NCBI RefSeq assembly: GCF_928368155.1
Contig: NZ_CAKMRU010000003.1
Location: forward strand, 170,742 to 234,741
Reading direction: 5' to 3'
DNA length: 64,000 nucleotides
Source of the DNA: Anaerococcus ihuae
GTDB taxonomy: Bacteria > Bacillota > Clostridia > Tissierellales > Peptoniphilaceae
In this document: positions 40,573-49,817 of the stretch, in pieces
Numbering within the stretch: the stretch's first letter is position 1
Layout of the letters: every line of letters starts with the position of its first letter
Translations under genes and position numbers: made by a program
Notes under the pieces: model-generated
Database searches by the model: none
What the model was told of the DNA's origin: nothing
Seen by the model: the letters and a program-made list of their open reading frames with translations, nothing else

Positions 40573-41574
40573 TTAAGCCAAACCAAGTTCTGATTTTGCT
40601 TTTTTCATAATATTTGTAAAATTTTCAGGCTGATTTGCTGGAACTTTTCTTACATCGATTTTAATTCCCTTATCGAGTAATTTTTCAAAAGTTTCAACAT
40701 CTTCCTTGCCCATAGAAACTGTAGAAGTTACATAGGCCTTTCCTTGTGAGTGAGCCATAGATCCAAGATTTATTTCTTTTAAATCTGCACCTTTTTCGAT
40801 TAATTCTAGGGCATCTTGTGGTGTTTCAAATAATAACATTGCCCTTGTATCTCCAAAACGTGGATCTTTGAAAATCTCTGCCATTTTCCATATTGGCACA
40901 ACGTGAGCCTTTACTCCTGGAGGAGCAGCCTCCATTATCATTGACTTACGCAAAGCATCCTCACTTACATTGTCACTTACAACAATAATTCTTGACGGAT
41001 TTGTTGCTTTTGTCCAACTTGTTGCAACTTGTCCATGAAGTAATCTTGTATCAATCCTTGCAAGAACAACATCAATTTTTCCATCCCCAATTACAGTTCC
41101 TTCTGGAATTGATCCTGTGTGTTTTGGAAGATTTTCTGTTATTTCATCTTTTGCACTAGACTTATTGTAGTCATCCATCAAGGATTCTGGTTTAGTTTTT
41201 ACTCCTTCTTTGGCAGGCTCTAATAATATTTTTGCAAGATCGTGTGATTTTTCTTCCATTAATCTTGAGCCAAGTGCCTCAATTAACATGGGTAAATTTA
41301 GTCCGGTAAGAACTGCCCACTTTTCTTCGTTTCCATCCATTAGAGCTGAAACTTGATTAAAAGGTGTTCCGCCCCAAAGGTCTACCAAGAAAAGAATTTC
41401 TTCACAATCAAGTTTTTTGATTTTTTCTTCAAGATCTTTTCTTAAATCATCAGGACCCATTGAAGGTAAGAGAACAGCTGTTTCGAGTTTTTCTTGTTCT
41501 CCAAAAATCATTTCACCAGATTGTCTTATACCTTGGGCAAATTCGCCGTGACTTGCCAGTATAATACCTATCAT
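40573..41574 (-). CDS. manX: PTS mannose-family IIAB component
   Basis: A 333-residue fused phosphocarrier. IIA occupies about residues 1-120 with the phosphohistidine in IILASHGEFAQGI (His9 or His10), IIB about 165-330 with the second histidine in ARIDTRLLHGQVATSW. A charged linker joins them. It passes phosphate from HPr to the incoming hexose. It is the first gene of the manXYZ-manO operon, with a strong AAGGAGGG site. No regulator lies nearby and the 160-base upstream gap shows no strong sigma-54 motif. Confidence 0.95.
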   Translation of the reverse strand: MIGIILASHGEFAQGIRQSGEMIFGEQEKLETAVLLPSMGPDDLRKDLEEKIKKLDCEEILFLVDLWGGTPFNQVSALMDGNEEKWAVLTGLNLPMLIEALGSRLMEEKSHDLAKILLEPAKEGVKTKPESLMDDYNKSSAKDEITENLPKHTGSIPEGTVIGDGKIDVVLARIDTRLLHGQVATSWTKATNPSRIIVVSDNVSEDALRKSMIMEAAPPGVKAHVVPIWKMAEIFKDPRFGDTRAMLLFETPQDALELIEKGADLKEINLGSMAHSQGKAYVTSTVSMGKEDVETFEKLLDKGIKIDVRKVPANQPENFTNIMKKAKSELGLA

Positions 41575-41740
41575 TTACTTCCCTCCTTAAATTAAATTGA
41601 TTTATTTTATAAACCTATTCTAATTCTACACTATATTTCTAAATTTATTAAATATTTTTTTAAATCATTTTTTCTATTAATGAGATAAAATTTTTTTAAG
41701 AGTATAGTTGTATTAATAATTACAAAGAAAGGATTTATTG

Positions 41741-44599
41741 ATGGAAAAATATATTTTAATAAAAAATAAAAAATATGAAAAGCTTGGTCTTGATGTTTTT
41801 TTGTATGAACACAAAAAATCTGGAGCAAGAATTAATTATATAAAAACTGATGACAAAAACAAAACTTTTGCAATTGCTTTTAAAACTCCCCCAGAATCTT
41901 CCAAGGGAATTTCCCATATTTTGGAACATTCTGTTTTAAATGGTTCAAAAAAATATAGGACAAAAGAACCTTTTATGGATATGATTGGATCAAGTCTTCA
42001 AACTTTTTTAAATGCCATGACCTATCCTGATAAAACTGTTTATCCTGTTGCAAGCGAAAATGAAAAAGACTTTTTTAATCTCCAAGACGTTTACTTGGAT
42101 GCAGTTTTTAATCCAAAAGTTTTAAATAAAGAAGAAATTTTCTTGCAAGAGGGAAAATCCATAAAAATTGATGAGAATGGAAAATTTTCTGTATCCGGTG
42201 TCGTTTACAATGAAATGAAAGGGGCCACTACAAATCCTGATACTATTATTTTAAATGAAATAAATAAATATCTTTATAAAGACTCCTGCTACCAATATGT
42301 TTCAGGTGGAAATCCTTATGATATTTCAAAATTAACCTACGAAGAATTTTTGGATTTTTATAAAAGATTTTACCACCCATCAAATTCTGAAATTTTTTAT
42401 TATGGAGATATGGATATTGAGAAATATTTAGAAAATCTTGATGAGGAATATTTGTCCCACTACGAGAAAAAAGAAATTATTGCAGATTGTAAAGTTTTAG
42501 AAAATTATTACCAAAAACCAATTTTTACATCTTTTCAATCAAACAATGAGGATAAAAACAAATCCTATCTCACCTACTCATTTTTAACCAATGAAAGAGC
42601 AAATATAAAAGACCAACTTGCAAATGCAATCTTATCAATTGCCCTTTTCAATTCAGATTCTTCTGAAATTTCCCAAAGAATTTATAAGGAAATTTCCCCT
42701 GAAAGTTTTAATGCAAGAACGGGCTATGGGGAAATATCTTCAATTCAAATTACAGCCCAAGGAACATCAGATGAAAATTTGGATAAATTTATTGAAATAA
42801 TTGAAGAAGAACTTGAAAAATATGCTAACCACATCCCAAAAGATTCACTAAGAGCTGCCCACGCCCTTTTTGATTTTTCCCAAAGAGATCAAATAAATTC
42901 AGCCTCAAAAGGAATAGAATATATACTCATGCACAATTTGGATAATGAAATTTTTGATAGCCTAAATTTGATTGACTATATAAACGAATTGGGAGATTTG
43001 ATTGAAACTGATTATTTTGAAAAACAAGTTAGGAAATATTTTATCAATAACAAGACTAAATTAGTTCTTGTGGCAAAACCAGATAAGAATTATTTTAAAA
43101 ATATTGAAGAAAAAATCGACCAAGATTTGGAAAATTTGAAAAAGTCTTTGTCAAATGATCAAATCGAAGAATTAAAGAAAAAGGAAGAAAAATTAAAAGC
43201 CTTCCAAGAAAAAGAAGATTCAAAAGAAGCTAAGGCTACAATCCCAACTCTTGAAATTAGCGATGTAGACCTTGATATCGAAAAGGTTCCAAGAAAAATC
43301 GAGGATGATGATTTCAAATTTATCTACCACGACCTTGATAGTGCTGGGATGATTTACAATGAATTTTTCTTTGACATAAATCATCTAGACCTTGAAAATC
43401 TCAAATATCTTTGTCTAATTTCAGATCTTTTGGGCTCAATTGATACAAAAGATCATTCCTACCAAAAATTGGATGATTTAATTCCAATAAATATGGCAGG
43501 ACTTAATTTTACTGTTCAAAATATAAAAAATAAGGATGGGGAAATAAATAATTATTTAAAAATTTCCTTTAAAACTACTATTGATAGGTACGAAAAATCC
43601 TTACTTCTTGTAAAAGAGATTATGAATGAATCTGTTTTTGATGATGAAAAAAGAATTAAGGATATTTTAAAACAAATCAAGGCCTTGTTTGAAATGACCA
43701 TGTATGATTCAGGTCACAGCCTTGCCCTAACTCGTTCTTTTTCACATTTTGATAAACTTTCATACATCAAAGATGAGCTAAATTGCTTTGGATATTATGA
43801 ATTTATAAAGAAAATTTCCAAAGATGTAGAAGATGATTTTTTCACATTCAAAGAAAAATTAGAAGAATTATATAAAGAAATTTTTTCAAAAAATCTTTTA
43901 ATAAATATTACAGGATCAAATGAGGATTATAAAATTCTTAAGGCTTATATAAAGAAAGAATTTTCATATCTTGAAAAAAACAAAAAAGAAAAAGCCCAAA
44001 TAGATTTTCATAAGTCTTATTATAAAGAAGGAATTTTATCCGATGCAAATGTAAATTATGTGTCTGTGGGTGGAGATTTAAAAGAATTTTCTGATAAAAA
44101 GTTAAATCTTTTGGCCCTTTCTTCATCAATTATTTCTAATCCCTACCTTCACGATTTAATTCGTGCAAAAGGCGGAGCCTATGGGGCAGGTCTTATGGTT
44201 GATAAATATGGAAATATTGGGACATATTCTTACAGGGACCCTCACATAAAAGAAACTGTAGAAAATTATAAAAAAATCCCTGAGATTTTAGAAAATTTGA
44301 AACTTGATTTAAATGATTTTAAAAACCAAAAAATTTCAAAGATGGGTTCATATTTAAAACCTCAATCTCTTCAAGCCAAAACTTCTTTGGATTTTTTAAG
44401 ATATTTGCAAGGATTTTCTTATAAGGAGCTTGAAGAAAAACTTCTTGATATAAAAAATGCCAGCTTAGATGATATAATTGATTTGAAAGATGATTATAAA
44501 AATATTTTGGACAAAAACAATTTTACAGTTTTTGGAAATAGAGAAAAAATAAGAGAAAATGAAAATTATTTTGATAAAATAATAGACCTTGATTCTTAA
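41741..44599 (+). CDS. M16C zinc metallopeptidase (presequence-protease type)
   Basis: A 952-residue peptidase of the M16C family, the usual size for pitrilysin-like presequence proteases. The ATG at 41741 is used; a TTG three bases upstream is less likely given the AAAGG site. The inverted zinc motif HILEH is in KGISHILEHSVLNGSKKY near residue 63, with the distal glutamate expected in the VYNEMKGATTNPD region near 160. The inactive C-terminal half ends with the conserved RAKGGAYGAGLMVD near 810. It degrades peptides in the cytosol. It is divergent from the PTS operon and stands alone. Confidence 0.92.
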   Translation: MEKYILIKNKKYEKLGLDVFLYEHKKSGARINYIKTDDKNKTFAIAFKTPPESSKGISHILEHSVLNGSKKYRTKEPFMDMIGSSLQTFLNAMTYPDKTVYPVASENEKDFFNLQDVYLDAVFNPKVLNKEEIFLQEGKSIKIDENGKFSVSGVVYNEMKGATTNPDTIILNEINKYLYKDSCYQYVSGGNPYDISKLTYEEFLDFYKRFYHPSNSEIFYYGDMDIEKYLENLDEEYLSHYEKKEIIADCKVLENYYQKPIFTSFQSNNEDKNKSYLTYSFLTNERANIKDQLANAILSIALFNSDSSEISQRIYKEISPESFNARTGYGEISSIQITAQGTSDENLDKFIEIIEEELEKYANHIPKDSLRAAHALFDFSQRDQINSASKGIEYILMHNLDNEIFDSLNLIDYINELGDLIETDYFEKQVRKYFINNKTKLVLVAKPDKNYFKNIEEKIDQDLENLKKSLSNDQIEELKKKEEKLKAFQEKEDSKEAKATIPTLEISDVDLDIEKVPRKIEDDDFKFIYHDLDSAGMIYNEFFFDINHLDLENLKYLCLISDLLGSIDTKDHSYQKLDDLIPINMAGLNFTVQNIKNKDGEINNYLKISFKTTIDRYEKSLLLVKEIMNESVFDDEKRIKDILKQIKALFEMTMYDSGHSLALTRSFSHFDKLSYIKDELNCFGYYEFIKKISKDVEDDFFTFKEKLEELYKEIFSKNLLINITGSNEDYKILKAYIKKEFSYLEKNKKEKAQIDFHKSYYKEGILSDANVNYVSVGGDLKEFSDKKLNLLALSSSIISNPYLHDLIRAKGGAYGAGLMVDKYGNIGTYSYRDPHIKETVENYKKIPEILENLKLDLNDFKNQKISKMGSYLKPQSLQAKTSLDFLRYLQGFSYKELEEKLLDIKNASLDDIIDLKDDYKNILDKNNFTVFGNREKIRENENYFDKIIDLDS

Positions 44600-44711
44600 A
44601 TATATGAATATTTTTATTAATATATTTAAATCTAACAATCAAATATTAAACAAAGATTAATTTTAATTTAAGATTTAAATCTTTCGGGTATAATTTTACC
44701 AAGGAGTGATT

Positions 44712-45830
44712 ATGACAAATTTTGATAAAGAAAATGAAAAATCTTTGGAAAATAGTCTTAATAAAGCTATTTCCGACATGGATTTTTCTGATATAAGTAA
44801 TAAGGTTAGAGAAAGCCTTGATGTATTTATTGATAAAACCATGGATTTTATAAATGGAAATCCAGTAAGAAAACCTGCCATTCAAACCAAAAACCCTCAG
44901 GTTTGTGCCCAAAAACTTCCTGAAAAATCTAAGTTAGGCTTATTGAAAACAGGTGGAGTTTTTTCTTTTATAATCTCTTTTGCAACTGGAATGTCATTTA
45001 TAGATATGGAACCAGATATGTTTAGTAATTTAATTACAGCAATAGTTTTTGGAGTTTTGGGAGTTTTTTCTTGGAAAAAAGCAAAAGAGATTGATATGAT
45101 TTCTAAAGATTATACAAGATTTTTAAGAGAGCTCGGTCATAATACTGTAATTCCAATAAGAGATTTGGCATCATCAGTACAAAAAACTGAACAATCTACC
45201 ATAAAAGAGCTTATGTATATGATGAAGAAAGGATATTTCAAACAAGCAAGAATAGTAGAAAATGATTCATTATTTTTACTTGATATTCCAACTTTCAAAT
45301 TATACAAAAATCAAAAAAATCAAATGGCAAACTTATCTTATGAAGAGAAAAAACAAATAGAAAAAGATGCTCACAAGGATGTAAATATTGAAAAGGCAGA
45401 AAATATAATAAAGATTTCAAGCAAGGAAATAAATTCTATCAATCTTGATATTTCAAGGATTAAAAACAGATCTTTTCTTGAAAAAGTAATAGAGATTAAA
45501 AAAACAATTGAAAATATTGTAAATATCATAAAAAGATATCCAGAAAAAGCCTATGCTTTGGACAAATTTATGGATTATTATTTGCCAACAACTGTAAAAT
45601 TAATAGACGCCTACACAGAATATGAAATTATGGAATCAAATGACCCAAAAATTAAAAATTCTCTTTTAGAAATTGAATCTTCCATAGAAACAATCAACGA
45701 GGCCTTTGGAAAAATCCAATTGGAACTTATGGAAGATAGGACAATGGACATAAAAACTGATATAGAAACAATGAAAATTCTCTTAAACCAAGAAGGCTAT
45801 CTAGAAAAAGATTGGAGCAAAGATGAGTGA
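44712..45830 (+). CDS. xpaC: XpaC-like protein (5-bromo-4-chloroindolyl phosphate hydrolysis family)
   Basis: A 372-residue membrane protein of the XpaC family. The ATG at 44712 follows AAGGAG by five bases, overriding a GTG inside that box. Residues 1-75 are soluble and coiled, followed by two membrane helices (about 78-92 and 98-112), then a long helical cytoplasmic part with the conserved LKNRSFLEKVIEIKKTIENI-like segment near 255 and KFMDYYLPTTVKLIDAYTEYE near 295. XpaC regularly accompanies TelA, with which it overlaps here by eight bases. The name reflects an old phenotype; real function may be envelope stress or toxic-anion tolerance. Confidence 0.82.
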   Translation: MTNFDKENEKSLENSLNKAISDMDFSDISNKVRESLDVFIDKTMDFINGNPVRKPAIQTKNPQVCAQKLPEKSKLGLLKTGGVFSFIISFATGMSFIDMEPDMFSNLITAIVFGVLGVFSWKKAKEIDMISKDYTRFLRELGHNTVIPIRDLASSVQKTEQSTIKELMYMMKKGYFKQARIVENDSLFLLDIPTFKLYKNQKNQMANLSYEEKKQIEKDAHKDVNIEKAENIIKISSKEINSINLDISRIKNRSFLEKVIEIKKTIENIVNIIKRYPEKAYALDKFMDYYLPTTVKLIDAYTEYEIMESNDPKIKNSLLEIESSIETINEAFGKIQLELMEDRTMDIKTDIETMKILLNQEGYLEKDWSKDE

Positions 45831-46929
45831 CATTAAATTAAGATTAGACGGAGAAAATGAAGAAGTAGAATTAAAACCAGCCCAATACAAGGAAAAAATT
45901 CAAATTGATCAGTCAATAAAGTTTTCTCCAGAAGAAGAAAAACAAATAGACGATTTCTCGCAAAAAATTGACCTAGAAGATTCAAATATAATTCTCCAAT
46001 ATGGAGTCGGAGCTCAAAAAAAGATTTCAAATTTCTCAGAAAAAACCTTAAACACTGTAAAAAACAAAGATCTTGGAGAAGTTGGGGGACTTTTGGATAA
46101 GGTTGTTTCAGAAATAAAAACAATGGACCAAGACGATGGTGGTATGTTTGGATTTTTTAAAAAGCAAAAATCAAAGATTGAAAATATGAAATTAAAATAC
46201 CAATCAACCGAAAAAAATATAGACGAAATCGCCAAAGCCTTGGACAACCACCAAATAACCCTATTAAAAGATATATCTCTTCTTGATCAAATGTACGAAT
46301 TAAACGAGGATTATTATAAGGAACTTTCTATGTATATAGAAGCTGGAAATAGAAAACTAAAAAGAACTTTTGAAGAAGACATACCAGCTCTTGAAAATAC
46401 AGCAAGAATTTCAAACCTCCCAATGGATGCCCAAAAAGCAAATGATATGAAAGCCCAAGCCAACAGATTTGAGAAGAAATTGCACGATTTAGATTTAACC
46501 AGGATGGTTTCAATGCAAATGGCGCCACAAATTAGGATGGTTCAATCATCAAACTCAATTATGGCAGAAAAAATCCAAACAACAATTGTAAATACAATTC
46601 CACTTTGGAAAAATCAAATGGTCCTAGCCCTTGGCATGAGCCACACAGAACAAGCAATTCGTGCCCAAGAAGCCGTAACAAATCTTACCAATGATTTATT
46701 AAAATCAAACGCTGACAAATTAAAACAAAATACAATCGACACAGCAAGAGCAACCGAACGCGGTATAATAGACCTTGATACAATAAAATACACAAACGAC
46801 AGACTAATCGAGGCGATTGATGAAGTAAGGACAATCCAAATCGAAGGAAAGAAAAACAGAGAAGACGCCAAAAACGAACTTGGCCGTCTTGAAGAAGAAT
46901 TAAAAAGAAATTTATTGAAAAATAGTTAG
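45823..46929 (+). CDS. telA: TelA-family toxic anion resistance protein
   Basis: A 368-residue soluble, mostly helical protein. It contains a TelA core with KDISLLDQMYELNEDYYKELSMYIEAG near residue 145 and MQMAPQIRMVQSSNSIMAEKIQTTIVNTIPLWKNQMVLALG near 230, the family signature. It is thought to contribute to tellurite and other envelope stress resistance; the molecular function is unknown. Translation is coupled to xpaC through an eight-base overlap, and a small FakA-like gene follows after nine bases. Confidence 0.9.
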   Translation: MSDIKLRLDGENEEVELKPAQYKEKIQIDQSIKFSPEEEKQIDDFSQKIDLEDSNIILQYGVGAQKKISNFSEKTLNTVKNKDLGEVGGLLDKVVSEIKTMDQDDGGMFGFFKKQKSKIENMKLKYQSTEKNIDEIAKALDNHQITLLKDISLLDQMYELNEDYYKELSMYIEAGNRKLKRTFEEDIPALENTARISNLPMDAQKANDMKAQANRFEKKLHDLDLTRMVSMQMAPQIRMVQSSNSIMAEKIQTTIVNTIPLWKNQMVLALGMSHTEQAIRAQEAVTNLTNDLLKSNADKLKQNTIDTARATERGIIDLDTIKYTNDRLIEAIDEVRTIQIEGKKNREDAKNELGRLEEELKRNLLKNS

Positions 46930-46938
46930 GAGAAAAAA

Positions 46939-47199
46939 ATGGCAGAAAAAATAGAATTCAAATTTGATACCCAGCTTTTAATAGCAGGAGAAGATTTAGA
47001 CGAAGACGAAATTTTCGATCATATTACAGAAAATTTCGAAGGAGATAGCCTACTTGCAGTAGGAGATGAAGATTTAATAAAAATCCACTTCCACACAAAT
47101 AAACCATGGGAAATATTAGAATACGCTCAATCAATCGGAGATATTTTTGACGTAGTAGTAGAAAATATGCAAAGACAAGCAGATGGGCTAAAGGGATAA
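46939..47199 (+). CDS. Stand-alone FakA middle-domain-like protein
   Basis: An 86-residue protein. Its sequence LLIAGEDLDEDEIFDHITENFEGDSLLAVGDEDLIKIHFHTNKPWEILEYAQSIGDIFDVVVENMQRQ follows the middle (Dak phosphatase-like) domain of fatty acid kinase FakA almost segment by segment (compare GDSLVVVGDDDLIKVHVHTNDPGKVLEYA). The HxH pair of the metal site is kept (KIHFHT), while the usual nearby cysteine (YCTE) appears as aspartate (FDTQ). There is no kinase domain and no FakB-like part. It ends an operon with xpaC and telA. The domain match is strong by eye; the function alone is unknown. Confidence 0.7.
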   Translation: MAEKIEFKFDTQLLIAGEDLDEDEIFDHITENFEGDSLLAVGDEDLIKIHFHTNKPWEILEYAQSIGDIFDVVVENMQRQADGLKG

Positions 47200-47205
47200 A
47201 AATAC

Positions 47206-47236
47206 AAAAAAAGGCAGGAATTTTCCTGTCTTTTTG
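47206..47236 (+). terminator. Terminator of the xpaC-telA operon
   Basis: The stem GGCAGGA / TCCTGTC with a four-base loop and a T-run lies a few bases after the stop. Confidence 0.75.
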
Positions 47237-47265
47237 TTTTGTCTGGAATAAAAAAATTATACTCC

Positions 47266-47564
47266 GAGATCTCTCGACTCGTTCCACTCGCTCGAGATGG
47301 GTGAGTATTTGATAACTTTTATTGCTAAAGTTTAGATATTAATAATTCTTGGTTCATAATTTCGCTTAAATTATTTTTATATAATCGTGTTTTCTTAGTG
47401 ATTTTTTTTAAAAAATTATATTTTTTATTTTAATATTACAAGCGATAACTAAAAAACACAAACTTTCTATTCTAAAAATATAAGTTTATAATAATAAAAA
47501 AAATTTATTCTTTAGATATCACAGTAAATAAAGACAAAATCCATCTCGAGCGCAGTCGAGAGAT
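47266..47564. repeat. Palindrome-ended repeat unit, copy 1
   Basis: A unit of about 299 bases. It begins GAGATCTCTCGACTC...CGCTCGAGATGG and ends with the inverted form CCATCTCGAGCG...GTCGAGAGAT. The AT-rich interior has no open frame. It is repeated at 47604-47906 with high identity and partly at 47943-48023. Confidence 0.75.
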
Positions 47565-47603
47565 TTCTTTTTTTTACTTTTACTTTAAATATAATTTTAC
47601 TCT

Positions 47604-47906
47604 GAGATCTCTCGACTCATTTCATTCGCTCGAGATGGGTGAGTATTTGATTTTATTTATTGCTAAAGTTTAGACATTAATAATTCTTGGTTCATAATTT
47701 CGTTTAAATTATTTTTATATATAATCATGTTTTCTTTGTAATTTTGTTTGAAAAATTATATTTTTTATTTTGATATTACAAGCGATAAGTAAAAAATACA
47801 AACTTTCTATTCCAAAAATATAAAATTATAATAATAAAAAAATTTATCCTTTAGAAATCAAGACAAATAGATGGAAACCCCATCTCGAGCGCAGTCGAGA
47901 GATCTC
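47604..47906. repeat. Palindrome-ended repeat unit, copy 2
   Basis: A unit of about 303 bases with the same terminal inverted repeats as copy 1 and the same interior landmarks (TTGCTAAAGTTTAGA, TATTACAAGCGATAA). It lies about 40 bases after copy 1 in the same orientation. Confidence 0.75.
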
Positions 47907-47942
47907 TTTTTTAATTTTATACCTAAATTTAATCTATACATT

Positions 47943-48023
47943 GAGATCTCTAGACTCATTCCATTCGCTCGAGATGGATGAGTATTTGATAAATTTTATT
48001 GCTAAAGTTTAGATATTAATAAT
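47943..48023. repeat. Palindrome-ended repeat unit, truncated copy 3
   Basis: Only the first 80 bases or so of the unit (GAGATCTC, then CGCTCGAGATGG and GCTAAAGTTTAGATATTAATAAT). It stops abruptly 22 bases before the end of the CorA gene. Confidence 0.7.
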
Positions 48024-48044
48024 ACACTGGTCTTACTTTTCTTT

Positions 48045-48995
48045 TCACCTGTCAAATCTTCTAAATAATATATATACTAAAATTACACTAATCAAAGAAA
48101 TTCCAATAACATACATGTAGCCAAAATTCCATTTTAATTCTGGCATATTTTCAAAATTCATCCCATACCAACCAGTTATTATCGTTATTGGTGTAAAAAT
48201 TGTCGTTACAACCGTCAAAACTTTCATGGTGTTATTCATGGAAAGATCCATTTTTGATGTATAGGAATCTTTTACATTTGTAATATATCCGCTTAGGTAG
48301 GAAATATTTGAAGAATATCTTTCAACTCTAAACAAAACTGATTTTAGGTGTTTTATATCATCATCATCGAAAATTTCATTTTCATTTTCCATTAAAACTT
48401 CCAAGGTATCGAGAAGCCTTTCGTATGAAGCATATAAATTTAAAGCCTTGTGCCTATTGTCAGAAATTATTTCTATACTATCTCTGGTTTTTTTATTTTT
48501 TATTATCGCATCTTCCACAGCTGCTGTTGAATTTTTAATTTGGTCAAAAATCCTTGTATGGTTATTTACTAAGGCTGTAATGAAATATTTCAAAAGCCTT
48601 CCTGGAGATCTTGCTGAAAATTTCTTTGTTAGCATCTTCCTAAAAGCTTCAGTTGTCGATTGGTCTCTGTCGTACAAATCAACAATTATAAGCCTATTAT
48701 TTTCTATATAAAATCCTATAAGATCTGAAGTTTCAAGATTTCCCATTATATCTAAAAGTTCTAAAATTGCAAAGGTATAATTATCTTCAACCGCCATATA
48801 AGATTTTTTTGCAGTTTCTGACAAAAGCAAGTCAATTATTGCATCGTCTAAATCATATGTTTTTGCAAATTCAATAAAACTCGCCTTGCCCAAATACATC
48901 AAATAAAAATCATCATCTTCTATAACATCATAAAAACTAGAAATATCGGTTTGTTCAAAACCTTTATCAGTGTCAAATTTATAAATATAATCCAT
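48045..48995 (-). CDS. corA: CorA-family divalent cation transporter
   Basis: A 316-residue protein of usual length. The C-terminal pore region has the diagnostic GMN motif in ITGWYGMNFENMPEL near residue 275, between two membrane helices (about 252-270 and 290-308). A large cytoplasmic N-terminal domain with coiled segments precedes it. It forms a pentameric Mg2+ (or Co2+, Ni2+) channel. It is a single gene with its own promoter; its 3' side abuts the truncated third repeat copy. Confidence 0.92.
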   Translation of the reverse strand: MDYIYKFDTDKGFEQTDISSFYDVIEDDDFYLMYLGKASFIEFAKTYDLDDAIIDLLLSETAKKSYMAVEDNYTFAILELLDIMGNLETSDLIGFYIENNRLIIVDLYDRDQSTTEAFRKMLTKKFSARSPGRLLKYFITALVNNHTRIFDQIKNSTAAVEDAIIKNKKTRDSIEIISDNRHKALNLYASYERLLDTLEVLMENENEIFDDDDIKHLKSVLFRVERYSSNISYLSGYITNVKDSYTSKMDLSMNNTMKVLTVVTTIFTPITIITGWYGMNFENMPELKWNFGYMYVIGISLISVILVYILFRRFDR

Positions 48996-49035
48996 TTTTT
49001 CTCCTTAAAATTAGGGAAATTTCTTCTACATTATG

Positions 49036-49063
49036 ACTATATGAATTATTGACGGAATTTCAA
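49036..49063 (-). promoter_or_regulatory. Promoter of corA
   Basis: TTGAAA (minus strand, 49058-49063), 16 bases and TATAGT (49036-49041), about 40 bases before the start. Confidence 0.6.
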
Positions 49064-49110
49064 TGCTTTTAATTCTATCTTTTGATAAGCTGATATAAAA
49101 TTTAAAAGTA

Positions 49111-49168
49111 AAAAAATAAGAATCCTCAGACAATTTTTAAAATAATCTAAAGGATTCTTATTTTTTAT
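49111..49168. terminator. Terminator after the ABC permease
   Basis: A stem pairing AATAAGAATCCT with AGGATTCTTATT around a long loop, with A- and T-runs outside. It ends the GntR-ABC operon. Confidence 0.75.
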
Positions 49169-49184
49169 TTATTTAATAAAATTC

Positions 49185-49817
49185 TTAAAGTTCTTTATTT
49201 TCAAAAATTTTAATTGAAGAAAAAATTGAAAGTAAGTGAATTATTATTGTTGTAACAAAAATTAATAAAGTTAGAATAGTCTTATCCATACTTAGTCCCT
49301 TATTTATATATTCCAAAAGCCTTTCTTTGTTTGACGAAACAGTTGAGAAAAATGCAAATACTATAAAGTATAAAATTACAAAAATAAGCCTCGCCTTTTC
49401 TGCCCCAAATTTATACATTAAAGGAAGTTCAACTACCCCAACTATACTTGTTATAAAAAACAAAGATGATAATATTAAAAGCATGGGAATTTCTTTTGTA
49501 AGTGGATTTTTATCAAATCCAACTACAAAGGATAGACCTATTGCAAAAAGTGACATAAATAAAATTATCATATATCTTGAAACAACTATTTTTTTCCTAG
49601 AAATCCCACTTGAAATCAAATATTTATTTGTCGAATATTGATTATCTATTCCAAAGACCATTCCCAAAAGTATTACTGGAACTAGGATAAAAAATAAGGG
49701 AATCAAAACCAATTGATTTTCTTTATAAAAATAAACTCCCAAGCCTACTATAATTACAAATTGTAAAAGCAAAGCATTTTTTATCGAAATCAAATCTTTA
49801 TATATCAAGGCTTTCAT
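49185..49817 (-). CDS. ABC-2 type transporter permease
   Basis: A 210-residue membrane protein with six hydrophobic segments, beginning MKALIYKDLISIKNALLLQFVIIVGLG, the usual start of small ABC-2 permeases. It partners the upstream ATPase, with which it overlaps by 20 bases; its AAAGGAG site lies inside the ATPase gene. Systems of this three-gene type (GntR, ATPase, permease; YtrA-like) respond to cell-wall-active compounds or antimicrobial peptides and export or detoxify them. Substrate unknown. Confidence 0.82.
   Translation of the reverse strand: MKALIYKDLISIKNALLLQFVIIVGLGVYFYKENQLVLIPLFFILVPVILLGMVFGIDNQYSTNKYLISSGISRKKIVVSRYMIILFMSLFAIGLSFVVGFDKNPLTKEIPMLLILSSLFFITSIVGVVELPLMYKFGAEKARLIFVILYFIVFAFFSTVSSNKERLLEYINKGLSMDKTILTLLIFVTTIIIHLLSIFSSIKIFENKEL

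Noticed and set aside
44646..44912. Minus-strand frames opposite the start of xpaC
   Set aside because: They are antisense to a recognisable protein-coding gene and show no family features.
47266..48023. Possible CRISPR array
   Set aside because: The repeated unit is about 300 bp including its interior, there are only two and a part copies, and no cas genes are near.
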